Shown here piece by piece: positions 36,301 to 45,218 of a stretch of DNA of 47,063 nt. The position numbers and the translations under genes were made by a program. The stretch is from Moraxellaceae bacterium REDSEA-S32_B1 (GTDB lineage Bacteria; Pseudomonadota; Gammaproteobacteria; Pseudomonadales; Moraxellaceae), in the NCBI GenBank assembly GCA_001626925.1, contig LUOR01000024.1, positions 1 to 47,063 on the forward strand. Direction: 5' to 3'. Within the stretch, counting starts at the first letter, position 1. Each line of letters opens with the position of its first letter. A model generated the notes under the pieces. That model was not told where the DNA came from and ran no database searches. It worked only from the letters and a program-made list of their open reading frames with translations.

Positions 36301-37686
36301 ATGCTCGACCTCATCATTATCGGCGCAGGATCAGCGGGAATCAGCGCTTATAAAGAAGCCCGCAAATACACGCATAATTTACGCATCATCAATGACGGGG
36401 CGTGGGATACCACCTGCGCTCGTGTCGGCTGTATGCCGAGTAAGATTTTGGTTTCAACTGCAAATCGACTGCACGACGCTCATCATGCAGATCGAGTCGG
36501 GCTAAATCTACAAATCGAAGCCGATACCAGTCGAGTCATGACACACCTACGGGCACTTCGTGATCGTTTTACTCGCTCGGTGATTCGAGATGTAGACTCA
36601 TGGAATCCTGAACATAAAATTTCAGGGAAAGCCAAATTCATTAATGCCAATACCATTGAAGTGAATGGTGAACAATTACAAGCCAAGGCTTTTATTCTAG
36701 CCGTCGGGTCGACACCACGCTTTGATCAAGGAGATCAAAAAGCATTGGGCGATCGATTGATTAGCACCGATGATATTTTCGAATTGCCCGATTTGCCTAA
36801 GCGACTGGCGGTGATTGGTAGTGGTGCGATAGCCATTGAGCTCTCGCAAGCCATGCACAATCTCGGTGTCGAAGTCACTACATTTGCGCGTAGTCGCCAT
36901 GTTGGGATTCTGTCTTCTGACAATTTGCAAAATATTGCCCAAGCACACATCAGCCAACAACTAAGTATCCTGTTTGAAACTCTTCCGTCTTCAATGTCAC
37001 GTGATGGTGATGAAGTAGTGATCGATTATCAAGATCAACAAGGACAAGCTCAAACGATTCGGGTAGATTATGTCTTGAGTGCAATTGGTCGCAACTCTTT
37101 ACTCAGCACTTTAGATTTGTACAAAGTCGATGCGAGTTTTACCGATGTAAAAAAACTGCCAATCCATGACGATACCAAGCAACTTGGCGATTATCCAATG
37201 TTCGTGGTCGGCGATGCGTTTAGCAAAAACCCTATTCAACATATTGCCTCCTACACTGGCAAGCATGTCGTTTCAAATGCGTTAAATTATCCTCAAGTCG
37301 AAGCTCTACCAAAATTATCGCCATTAGCAATTGTGTTTAGCAATCCGCAAATGGCGATTGCAGGTCAGTCGAAAAAGGAATTGGAACAGCGAAATATTGT
37401 CTTTATTACAGGTTTTCAGTCTTTCGAGAATCAAGGGCGGGCTCGCACTTTAGGTAAAAATTACGGCGGTATTGAAGTATATATTGAGAAATCTTCACAG
37501 CGACTATTGGGCGCGGAACTCTTTATGGATTCCGCAGAACATCTTGCTCATATGTTGTCATGGATGATTGCCGAGCAAGTGACATTAGAAGATATACTTG
37601 ATCGTCCGTATTATCATCCAACTTTGGAGGAAGGTTTACGTTCTGCGTTGAAACATGCACGACGACAATTGCGTGAGCTTGGTTAA
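36301..37686 (+). CDS. dihydrolipoyl dehydrogenase-like flavoprotein disulfide reductase
   Basis: A 461-residue class I pyridine nucleotide-disulfide oxidoreductase. It has the FAD loop IIIGAGSAGISAYKEA, the redox-active pair CARVGC (Cys39 and Cys44, CxxxxC spacing) before MPSK, NAD loop IGSGAIAIELSQAM (about 178-191), second FAD motif MFVVGDAF and the C-terminal YYHPTLEEGL with the base His-x3-Glu. Typical Lpd has GGTCLNxGC; here the lead-in is DTTCARVGC, so it is a divergent member. No E2, E1 or glycine-cleavage gene is adjacent, so it may reduce another disulfide substrate. Family is certain, substrate is not. Confidence 0.85.
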   Translation: MLDLIIIGAGSAGISAYKEARKYTHNLRIINDGAWDTTCARVGCMPSKILVSTANRLHDAHHADRVGLNLQIEADTSRVMTHLRALRDRFTRSVIRDVDSWNPEHKISGKAKFINANTIEVNGEQLQAKAFILAVGSTPRFDQGDQKALGDRLISTDDIFELPDLPKRLAVIGSGAIAIELSQAMHNLGVEVTTFARSRHVGILSSDNLQNIAQAHISQQLSILFETLPSSMSRDGDEVVIDYQDQQGQAQTIRVDYVLSAIGRNSLLSTLDLYKVDASFTDVKKLPIHDDTKQLGDYPMFVVGDAFSKNPIQHIASYTGKHVVSNALNYPQVEALPKLSPLAIVFSNPQMAIAGQSKKELEQRNIVFITGFQSFENQGRARTLGKNYGGIEVYIEKSSQRLLGAELFMDSAEHLAHMLSWMIAEQVTLEDILDRPYYHPTLEEGLRSALKHARRQLRELG

Positions 37687-37767
37687 ATTTATGAATTTTC
37701 AAGCTCAAAAATACGTTGATCTATGCTATGTTAATCAACACATGGATTGATCTATTTTATTGTGCAG

Positions 37768-38304
37768 ATGATGTTTTCACCAATTTCTAAAGTTTTTTTT
37801 ATTGTCAGTTTGATCGCAATTTTTGCCACAGGGTGTAGTACGCTTCGTGGCAATGCACAACAAAAAAGTCAAAAATTAGCACAAGGCATTCAGCGTGCCT
37901 ATGCCATCAACTCCAGTACGGCACAGCGCATTTCACCTTATATTATCGAGGGTTCAGAAAAGCACGATGTTGATCCAATTTTAATTGCGGCAATCATCCA
38001 ACAAGAATCCAACTATCGGAGCAATGCGCGCTCACCAAGTGGTGCAGTCGGTTTAATGCAAGTCATTCCAAGCTATTGGCGGGCGATTTGTGGGAGCAAT
38101 CTCTATGATGAGCGCACCAATGTACTCTGTGGTAGTTATATTTTGGCAGATTATCATGACAAAGCAGGCAGTTGGAAAAAGGCGATTGCATATTACAACG
38201 TCGGACCCGCAGGCTATGAACGAAGCTTTTGGACACGCTGGAAAGTGCGAAAATATGTAAAATCCGTGCAAAACTTTCAAAAGAAATTAAAAGATGAACT
38301 GTAA
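37768..38304 (+). CDS. lytic transglycosylase lipoprotein (SLT domain)
   Basis: A 178-residue protein from the ATG at 37768. The frame opens at TTG 37747, but the two consecutive ATGs fit the signal peptide best. Signal with lipobox FATGC (lipid Cys about 23). The goose-lysozyme-like SLT domain has the catalytic Glu in AAIIQQESNY (about residue 80), the SGAVGLMQVIP motif and a final IAYYNVGPAGYERSF. It should cleave peptidoglycan between MurNAc and GlcNAc, yielding anhydro-MurNAc, at the inner face of the outer membrane. It resembles small MltC/EmtA-type lipoproteins. It begins 81 bases after the flavoprotein stop. Confidence 0.85.
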   Translation: MMFSPISKVFFIVSLIAIFATGCSTLRGNAQQKSQKLAQGIQRAYAINSSTAQRISPYIIEGSEKHDVDPILIAAIIQQESNYRSNARSPSGAVGLMQVIPSYWRAICGSNLYDERTNVLCGSYILADYHDKAGSWKKAIAYYNVGPAGYERSFWTRWKVRKYVKSVQNFQKKLKDEL

Positions 38305-38345
38305 TTTTTGCAGTGATATTTCGCAAAAATGTTTGATCATCAAAT

Positions 38346-38494
38346 TGAACTAGGACTTACGCACTATCTTTTTAAGTTTATATAAAAATCAATTGGTTAC
38401 ACAAAGATTGCTGATTAAAATTTAATCGCAATTTATTGGTGTAAGCTATTGATTTATATGGTGATAAATTTATCAATGTGTAAGTCCTATGAAC
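38346..38494. mobile_element. 139-bp MITE-like element with TIRs and 5-bp target duplication
   Basis: TAGGACTTACGCA at 38351-38363 is matched by TGTGTAAGTCCTA at 38477-38489, a 13-bp inverted repeat with one mismatch. The element (38351-38489) is flanked by direct repeats TGAAC at 38346-38350 and 38490-38494, the expected footprint of transposition with a 5-bp duplication. It is AT-rich and non-coding. It holds internal palindromes (such as GATAAATTTATC at 38463-38474). The transposase family is unknown. It ends 91 bases before the ATG of the metallo-beta-lactamase. Confidence 0.75.
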
Positions 38495-38580
38495 TTTAAA
38501 AGAATTACAAAACGCTAACGACCTGACTTTGTGTGCTTGGTTATGATGTTGATCAATGGAATATTCTCGAAAAATTGATC

Positions 38581-39384
38581 ATGAAAATGTCGTTAAAAAC
38601 CGCTTTAATTCTAGCAAGTAGCCTGCAACTCGCAGTGGCAACACATGTGGCGCATGCAGACAATTCGCACAAAAGCGTCGCTGTAGAGAACCAAGTTAAG
38701 CCAATCTATCAATCTGAAGATTTAGTGATTACCAAGCTTGCGCCGAATGTCTATCAGCATACCTCTTATTTTAAGTCTGAAACGTGGGGAAAAGTCCCAT
38801 CAAATGGCATGGTGGTGATTAACAATAATGAAGCGGTTGTGGTCGATACACCTGTGGATGATAAAGCTTCATATGAATTAATCAGTTGGATTGAAAAAAC
38901 CACAAAAGCAAAAATCAATGCTGTGGTCAGTACACATTTTCATGAAGATACTTTGGGCGGAACTTCTGCTTTTCAGCAAAAAAACATTCCAACCATTACC
39001 TCACTTAAAACCCTTGAACTGGCACAAGGCAAATATCCTGCCCTGCCAAAATTTGGTTTTGAAAATAGTCTACGCATTGATGTCGGTGATAGCTATGTCG
39101 AAGTGAAGTTTTTAGGTGAAGGTCATACCAAAGATAATGTCGTAGCGTATTATCCTGCAGAAAATGTTTTGTTTGGTGGTTGTCTTGTCAAAGAGTTGGA
39201 TGCGAAAAAAGGTAATTTGGACGATGCCAATGTCAAGGCGTGGTCAACGACTATTGATCAAGTGATGAAAACCTATCCGAATGCAAAAATCGTGATTCCA
39301 GGTCATGGACAGGCGGGTGATCAGACACTGCTACATTATACCAAGGCACTTTTTATGACGGTTAGCGTGGATACACCAAAGTAA
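38581..39384 (+). CDS. subclass B1 metallo-beta-lactamase
   Basis: 267 residues from the ATG at 38581 (a second ATG two codons on is equally possible). Signal peptide ends in VAHA before DNSHK, so it is periplasmic. All B1 zinc ligands are present: His119, His121 and Asp123 in THFHEDTLGG; His182 in GEGHTKDN; Cys201 in GGCLVKE; His242 in PGHG. Lys204 and Asn212 match the substrate-binding K224 and N233 of the class numbering. The overall order (VPSNGMVV, VVDTP, STHFHED, GNLDDANV) looks like BcII and IMP relatives. It should hydrolyse penicillins, cephalosporins and carbapenems, though level and spectrum cannot be read from sequence. No cassette attC site, integrase or IS was seen, apart from the MITE just upstream. 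Confidence 0.87.
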   Translation: MKMSLKTALILASSLQLAVATHVAHADNSHKSVAVENQVKPIYQSEDLVITKLAPNVYQHTSYFKSETWGKVPSNGMVVINNNEAVVVDTPVDDKASYELISWIEKTTKAKINAVVSTHFHEDTLGGTSAFQQKNIPTITSLKTLELAQGKYPALPKFGFENSLRIDVGDSYVEVKFLGEGHTKDNVVAYYPAENVLFGGCLVKELDAKKGNLDDANVKAWSTTIDQVMKTYPNAKIVIPGHGQAGDQTLLHYTKALFMTVSVDTPK

Positions 39385-39388
39385 ATAT

Positions 39389-39898
39389 TTAGAACAAACT
39401 CTGCTGAGATTGCTCTAATGACAATAACTTTTGCTTATTGCCTAGTCCACCTGCAAATCCTGTCAGACTGCCATTTGCACCAATCACTCGATGACACGGC
39501 GCAATGATCGAGATGGGATTTTTACCATTGGCAGCGCCAACGGCACGCACTGCTTTCGGATTATTTAGCGACTGTGCAATCTGTAAATAACTACGTGTTT
39601 CTCCAAAGGGAATTTTTAGTAATTCTGCCCAGACGGATTTCTGAAAATCTGTACCATAAAACTCTAGTGGCACATCAAATTGTTTACGCTCACCGTGAAA
39701 ATATTCGTGTAATTGTTGTGCTGTGAGTTTTAAGATCGGATGATTTGGGTCATGTTGCATGTCGCCAAGCAACACTCGATTAGGTTTATCCGCTTCCCAC
39801 AATACTGCGACCAGTGCACAGTCATTGGCAATCAGCTTGAGCTGCCCGACAGGTGATTCAATCCATTGATAAGACAATTTCGGAAGCGGTGTGGACAT
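39389..39898 (-). CDS. ogt: methylated-DNA-protein-cysteine methyltransferase
   Basis: A 169-residue suicide repair protein. The acceptor Cys135 lies in IIAPCHRVIG, and FQKSVWAELLKIPFGETRSY is the DNA-recognition helix region with the Arg finger at RAVGAANGKN. Removes methyl groups from O6-methylguanine and O4-methylthymine. Convergent with the metallo-beta-lactamase gene, four bases apart. Starts at ATG 39898; length matches Ogt (171). Confidence 0.95.
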   Translation of the reverse strand: MSTPLPKLSYQWIESPVGQLKLIANDCALVAVLWEADKPNRVLLGDMQHDPNHPILKLTAQQLHEYFHGERKQFDVPLEFYGTDFQKSVWAELLKIPFGETRSYLQIAQSLNNPKAVRAVGAANGKNPISIIAPCHRVIGANGSLTGFAGGLGNKQKLLSLEQSQQSLF

Positions 39899-39936
39899 TT
39901 CAGAGATTCCATTTTCGATGCTTTAAAGTCTAAAGC

Positions 39937-39967
39937 AAAAATGCTTCAAACGTGATGTTTGAAGCAT
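39937..39967 (-). terminator. terminator after the ZnuD-like receptor gene
   Basis: On the minus strand AATGCTTCAAAC and GTTTGAAGCATT form a 12-bp stem with loop ATCAC, followed by T residues. It lies 42 bases beyond the receptor stop at 40009 and upstream of ogt. Confidence 0.88.
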
Positions 39968-40008
39968 TTTCTAAACGAATAGTTTCACAAAAGAAATAGC
40001 GAACTGAA

Positions 40009-42150
40009 TTAAAAACGGAAGCGAATCCCTGAGGTAAAATTACGCCCCTGCTGTGGAATACTCGACAGATAAGAAGCGTGGTTATAATAGGTTTGATCGA
40101 ACAAGTTATTGGCTTTTAAATAGATTTGATAAGACCACGAATCACTTAGCTGTTGCTCATAACTGATGTCTAGATTGACCAAACGATAATCTGAGGTTTT
40201 TTCTTCAAAGTCGGCGATACGATCTTGCTCGAAACCGTAAATATACTCTAAGCCACCATGAATGCCATCCCCAAATTGTTGAGAGAAATCGGCATCAAAA
40301 CGTATACCTGCACGTGTTGCAGGAATGCGTGGCAAATCTGAATTATCATTAAACTGGGCTTGGACGTGATCGGCGAAAACCTTGCCTCGATAAAGTGGGC
40401 TAAATTGATAGCTGATCTGCCCTTCCGCACCAATAAAGTCTGCATCACGTTGTTGATACTCGACCAAACGGAAATTCTCATAGCGATCTAAAGTATTGGC
40501 ATAAATATAGTCATCGACTTGGTTATAAAACGCATTCAAGGCAAAACCGAGATCCCCCGCATCTTTACTCAAACCAATCTCGATATTGTGCGATTTTTCC
40601 TTACCTAAATCTTGGTTGCCAATTTCATAAGTATTGGTGGCAAGATGAACGCCATTAGCATAGAGCTCTTGTGCATTTGGCATGCGTTCGCCATAGCTAT
40701 AGGCAATGCTTGCGGCATATTCAGGGGCGAATTGCCATTTTGCCGATGCCGAAGTTGAATACGCAGTATCCTCATAATCTTTTAAACCACTTTCGGTAGC
40801 GTCGATCTGCTGTTGTTCTACACGTGCGCCGACTTCGAAATGCACATCATTCCATTGATAATGCTCAATTAAAAATCCTGCTAAATTTTCGGTGGTGGTT
40901 TTAGGCAAAAATGCCTCTGCACCGAGCGCTTGGAATTCTGAATTGCTATATTGTGCGCCAAACACACCTTCCCAACCTGCAAGTGGCACATGTACAAATT
41001 CTAAACGTCCATCAAAGCCTTTATTTTTAAAGGTTGTACTGACTGTACCCTCATCAATTTCGTCATGTTGATAATCAGTGTAACCTGCTCGTGCACGTAA
41101 AGTTTCAATCCCTGCAAAAGGTTGCTGATATTCGGCACGAAAATCAACTCGTTTCGATTTCAGATCAACCCACGGTGCTTCTTCATGATCGTGATCATCA
41201 TGTGAGCCACAGTGTAAATGCGTACCATGCGGATGACAGCTTTCATATTCATGGCTGTGTCCAGGCAAAGCATATTGGTCTTTGCGTTCGCTATAGGCAA
41301 CCCCCGCATAACCTCTATCACCAATCCAAGACAAGCCGATGGACACATTTTCCCCTTCATTCCACGTGCCATCGACACGCTTTTCTTTTTCGCCATCATG
41401 CGTATAGCCTGAAACTGCAAAGTCGTCCGCCTCTCGCTTATCCCCTTCTAAACGCAAGGCAAATTGCTCACCCAAACCGACTGTGATGCCTGCTGCACCG
41501 AGTTTTTCATTGGCTACGGTATTCCCTCGCAAATGCACTTCACCATCGACAGCGCCATCAGGCATTTGCGTTGGAATTTTTTCATCGAGAACATTCACCA
41601 CACCACCGACCGCACCACCGCCATAGAGTAAAGTCGATGGACCTCGAAGCACTTCAATTTTTCGAGCCAATGCAGGATCGACCGTTGAGGCATGATCAGG
41701 CGAAATTTGCGAAGCATCCATCACCTCGGATGAATCCGTCAGGACTTTGACTCGTGGTGCAGTTTGCCCACGAATCACAGGACGACTCGCCCCTGCGCCA
41801 AAGTTATCACTGTGAATACCCAACTGACCATTGAGCGCATCGCCCAAAGTCGCCGCACCTTGGCTGAGTTGCTCTTTCTAAATGATATTACTGGCTTGTA
41901 CCAAATCATTTTCACTTTGACTTAAAGGATGGGCTTGCACGGTAATCACTTGCAGTTGATGCACTTGTGGCGCTGTGTCTTTTATCGCTGTGCCGTCTAT
42001 AGTTGCATCTTTTGTCGTTGTCGCTTTTTGTGATTTCTGAACTGTCGCTTCGGTATCGGCAGTGTCCGCTTGAACAACTTCTGCATGAACGATGCTACTT
42101 AACAAAATGGCTGATATCGCAAGACTTAATGGTGTATATGCCACACGCAT
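40009..42150 (-). pseudogene. znuD: ZnuD-like zinc TonB-dependent receptor with in-frame amber stop
   Basis: One frame of 714 codons interrupted at codon 91 by TAG (41878-41880); both sides remain in register, so it is a nonsense change, not a frameshift. The first part has a signal peptide (MRVAYTPLSLAISAILLSSI, cleavage after VHA) and the TonB-box-like VITVQAHP. The part after the stop completes the plug (SRPVIRGQTAPRVKVL) and the 22-strand barrel ending in the outer-membrane Phe signature FTSGIRFRF. A His-rich external loop (about residues 308-336, including HPHGTHLHCGSHDDHDHEE) is a zinc-capture feature of ZnuD. Ribosome binding site GGGGAA and a Zur box precede the gene. It would not be made full-length unless suppressed; a sequencing error is the other explanation. 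Confidence 0.85.
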
Positions 42151-42184
42151 GATGATTCCCCAAAATGATATTTCTAAAAATTAT

Positions 42185-42199
42185 TGTTATGTTATAACA
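42185..42199. promoter_or_regulatory. Zur-box-like operator
   Basis: TGTTATGTTATAACA matches the gammaproteobacterial Zur consensus TGTTATANTATAACA at 14 of 15 positions (N free). Its centre is a 12-bp perfect palindrome, ATGTTATAACAT (42189-42200). It lies 35 bases upstream of the receptor start on the minus strand, where a repressor would block its promoter. Confidence 0.7.
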
Positions 42200-42435
42200 T
42201 TATTTAATTTTCACAACTTCTTTTTATCTATGTTGACTTTAATTGTTGAAAATTTACCCAAAACAATCCGCTCAGCAATCCATCCCGAAAATTTACCGCA
42301 ATTCTTGGCAACTCAGACAATCTCGACTTGAGCCAAAGCACACAAATAGGCATAATCGCTAGTTCACAGGCGGTACGCTGTTTACGTATGCGCCACAACA
42401 CCCAATATAGTTTGGAAAATAGGTTTAAACATAAC

Positions 42436-44220
42436 ATGATGCGAACTCATTACTGCGGTTCTTTGACAGAAGCGCAAATCGATCAAACCGTAACATTATG
42501 CGGTTGGGTACATCGTCGCCGTGACCACGGTGGAGTGATTTTCTTAGACATGCGTGACCGTGATGGTCTAGTGCAAGTGGTGATCGACCCTGACACCCCA
42601 GAAGCATTTACCACTGCGGATAAAGCACGCTCAGAGTTCGTATTAAAAATTACAGGTCGTGTGCGTCGTCGCTACGAAGGCACCGAAAATGCCAATATGG
42701 TCAGCGGTCAGATCGAAGTATTGGGCAAAGACATCGAAGTCCTTGCAGCATCTGAAACGCCACCATTTCCACTCAATGACGACAACATTAGCGTGTCAGA
42801 AGAACACCGCTTAAAATATCGCTTCTTAGACATCCGTCGTCCTGAAATGTTGGAGCGTTTACGTTTCCGCTCAAAAGTCACCAATTTGATCCGCAACTAT
42901 TTGGATGACCATGGTTTCTTAGATGTTGAAACGCCGATTTTGACCCGTGCTACACCAGAAGGCGCACGTGACTATCTCGTGCCAAGTCGTGTATCAAACG
43001 GTAGTTTCTACGCATTGCCACAATCACCACAATTGTTTAAACAACTGTTAATGGTTGGTGGTATTGATCGTTATTACCAAATCGCAAAATGCTTCCGTGA
43101 TGAAGATTTACGTGCTGATCGTCAGCCTGAATTTACCCAAATCGACGTCGAAACTTCTTTCTTATCTGATGATGAAATCATGGATTTGATGGAAGGCATG
43201 ACGGTCAAACTATTTGATGAATTATTGGGAATCAAATTTGATAAATTCCAACGCATGCCGTACAGTGAGGCAATGCGTGATTATGCCTCAGACAAGCCCG
43301 ATCTGCGTATTCCATTGAAATTGGTCGATGTTGCAGACCTCATGCAAGAAGTGGAATTCAAAGTCTTTGCAGGGCCTGCCAAAGACCCTAAAGGTCGTAT
43401 TGCTGCGCTTCGTGTTCCTGGTGCTGCCTCATTGCCTCGTAGTGCAATTGATGAATACACCAAGTTTGTTGGCATCTACGGTGCAAAAGGCTTGGCATAT
43501 ATCAAAGTCAACGAGATCGAAAAAGGTATCGAAGGCTTACAATCGCCAATCGTGAAATTCATCGAACCAATCGTCATGCAACTGCTAGAACGTGTTGGCG
43601 CTGAAAATGGCGACATCGTATTCTTCGGTGCAGACAAAGCCAAAGTCGTGAATGATGCGATGGGCGCACTTCGTGTGAAAATCGGTCATGATTTGAAACT
43701 TGCGACTTGCGAATGGGCGCCACTTTGGGTCGTTGATTTCCCAATGTTTGAAGAAACTGATGATGGCAAATGGACCTCTGTACATCACCCATTTACCTTG
43801 CCTAAATCAAGCGTTGAAGAAGTGAAAAACAATCCAGGTGAAGCATTATCCGTTGCCTATGATATGGTATTGAACGGTACAGAGCTTGGTGGTGGTTCAA
43901 TGCGTATTTATACCTTAGAAATGCAACAAGCGATCTTCGAAGCACTCGGTATTGGTGCAGAAGAAGCCGAAGAAAAATTCAGCTTCTTACTCAATGCATT
44001 GCGTTATGGCGCACCGCCACACGGTGGTTTGGCATTTGGTTTAGATCGTTTGATCATGCTGATGACTGGCGCATCTTCGATCCGTGATGTCATAGCATTC
44101 CCGAAAACCAAGACTGCGGAATGCCCACTCACTCAAGCGCCTGCGCCTGTGGAATCAACGCAACTTCGTGACTTGGGTATTCGCTTACGTGAACAACCGA
44201 AGAAAGAAGATCAGGCTTAA
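42436..44220 (+). CDS. aspS: aspartate-tRNA ligase
   Basis: A 594-residue class II synthetase from the ATG at 42436 (a second ATG follows at once). The longer frame to 42328 lacks the family start MRTHYCG. It has an N-terminal OB anticodon domain ([24 protein letters not shown]), class II motif 2 ([18 protein letters not shown]), a bacterial GAD insertion domain (about 290-430) and motif 3 ([14 protein letters not shown]) near the C-terminus. It attaches aspartate to tRNA-Asp, three copies of which are 32 kb to the left. Whether it also charges tRNA-Asn (non-discriminating form, common in this group) is not decidable here. Confidence 0.96.
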   Translation: MMRTHYCGSLTEAQIDQTVTLCGWVHRRRDHGGVIFLDMRDRDGLVQVVIDPDTPEAFTTADKARSEFVLKITGRVRRRYEGTENANMVSGQIEVLGKDIEVLAASETPPFPLNDDNISVSEEHRLKYRFLDIRRPEMLERLRFRSKVTNLIRNYLDDHGFLDVETPILTRATPEGARDYLVPSRVSNGSFYALPQSPQLFKQLLMVGGIDRYYQIAKCFRDEDLRADRQPEFTQIDVETSFLSDDEIMDLMEGMTVKLFDELLGIKFDKFQRMPYSEAMRDYASDKPDLRIPLKLVDVADLMQEVEFKVFAGPAKDPKGRIAALRVPGAASLPRSAIDEYTKFVGIYGAKGLAYIKVNEIEKGIEGLQSPIVKFIEPIVMQLLERVGAENGDIVFFGADKAKVVNDAMGALRVKIGHDLKLATCEWAPLWVVDFPMFEETDDGKWTSVHHPFTLPKSSVEEVKNNPGEALSVAYDMVLNGTELGGGSMRIYTLEMQQAIFEALGIGAEEAEEKFSFLLNALRYGAPPHGGLAFGLDRLIMLMTGASSIRDVIAFPKTKTAECPLTQAPAPVESTQLRDLGIRLREQPKKEDQA

Positions 44221-44246
44221 TTGATAAAGTCTTGATTGGAGAAATA

Positions 44247-44277
44247 AAGAAGCCTTGCAATTGCAAGGCTTCTTTTT
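44247..44277 (+). terminator. Rho-independent terminator after aspS
   Basis: AGAAGCCTTGCAA and TTGCAAGGCTTCT form a 13-bp perfect palindrome (loop formed by the centre), followed by TTTTTT. It lies 27 bases after the aspS stop and also faces the minus-strand lipoprotein gene. Confidence 0.9.
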
Positions 44278-44296
44278 TCAGCTATCTAGTTTTCCG

Positions 44297-44992
44297 TTAA
44301 TCAAAAATCTCAGCTGCCGCTTGGAATGGTGACGTGATCACATCAAATGCCACAGCAAATGGCAACAATACCAACTTTTTGGCAGGGTTATTGCGACTAC
44401 TGGTATGTTCCATTTCTTTTTTATTGGTATAGATCGACACGTGATACGGCTTGCTCAACTGCTTGAGATTAGAGTTTAGACGATCTAAGTTCTTTGCTTG
44501 CGGGTAAGTCACACCACTGAGCGGAATTTCAAAACAAAAGCGCTGTGCGTTCATTTGCTTATCACTATAACTACTACATTCTTTGGCATCATTTTCAATA
44601 AAGAAGTTTAAATCGCTCTTGCTAATATCTTCTCTCAATGCCACATAGCTCAGCTCTAAAACCCCTGTAAATGTGCCATCATTTTTTTCAGAATAAAAGT
44701 CTAGTCCTCTACTTACCTTTATATTCTTAGGATTTAAACGGCTTAATACCGTGACAAAGTTCTTCCCACCGTTTGTCAGTACATAGCTATATTGTTGACC
44801 AACAATGACCACATTATCATTCGGCATATCTCGTATTGGCTTGGCAGGTTGCGCAAATGCCACGACGGTATCTTGTAGCAGAGTTTCACGTACTGTCTTT
44901 TCGTAGTTACGCCCTGTATCTCGCATTAAAGTTGAGGTCGCACACCCCATACAACTCAGTGCCAAAGCAAAAATTGTTAAACTTTTCTTCAT
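44297..44992 (-). CDS. predicted outer-membrane lipoprotein of unknown function
   Basis: A 231-residue protein with signal MKKSLTIFALALSCMGC (lipobox CMGC; lipid Cys about 17) and a strong ribosome binding site (AGGAG). The mature part is mixed alpha/beta with two Cys (ECSS and RFCF) that may pair. The C-terminus ends in LLPFAVAFDVITSPFQ, a pattern like the closing segment of YceK/YidQ-type lipoproteins. I cannot assign a function. It converges on the aspS terminator and is divergent from the prohibitin-like gene. Confidence 0.75.
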   Translation of the reverse strand: MKKSLTIFALALSCMGCATSTLMRDTGRNYEKTVRETLLQDTVVAFAQPAKPIRDMPNDNVVIVGQQYSYVLTNGGKNFVTVLSRLNPKNIKVSRGLDFYSEKNDGTFTGVLELSYVALREDISKSDLNFFIENDAKECSSYSDKQMNAQRFCFEIPLSGVTYPQAKNLDRLNSNLKQLSKPYHVSIYTNKKEMEHTSSRNNPAKKLVLLPFAVAFDVITSPFQAAAEIFD

Positions 44993-45218
44993 GTTTAAAC
45001 TCCTGACTTAATTTTCAATTCCATAACTTATTTTCAATTTCTTACATCAATATAGCAAAACAGCTTTTCTTTCAGAAGTACATTGTTACAATGCTATATT
45101 CTGTATTTAAATATATTTCTTGAATGTAAAAAAGCCTTTAGGCTTTGAATTTAAACAGTATTTTTGAGAAGATTTTTTAACAACAAGCTGAAATATCAGC
45201 AGACCCTCAGGACACATA

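Noticed and set aside
38305..38345. TTTTTGC/GCAAAAA dyad after the transglycosylase gene
   Set aside because: No T-run follows and the loop is long; not a convincing terminator.
42328..42435. Longer N-terminus for aspS
   Set aside because: The family start is MRTHYCG at 42436-42439 and the extra 36 residues look non-coding.
45127..45143. AAAGCC-TTTA-GGCTTT hairpin before the SPFH gene
   Set aside because: Looks like a terminator only on the minus strand, where no gene reads into it; no clear role.
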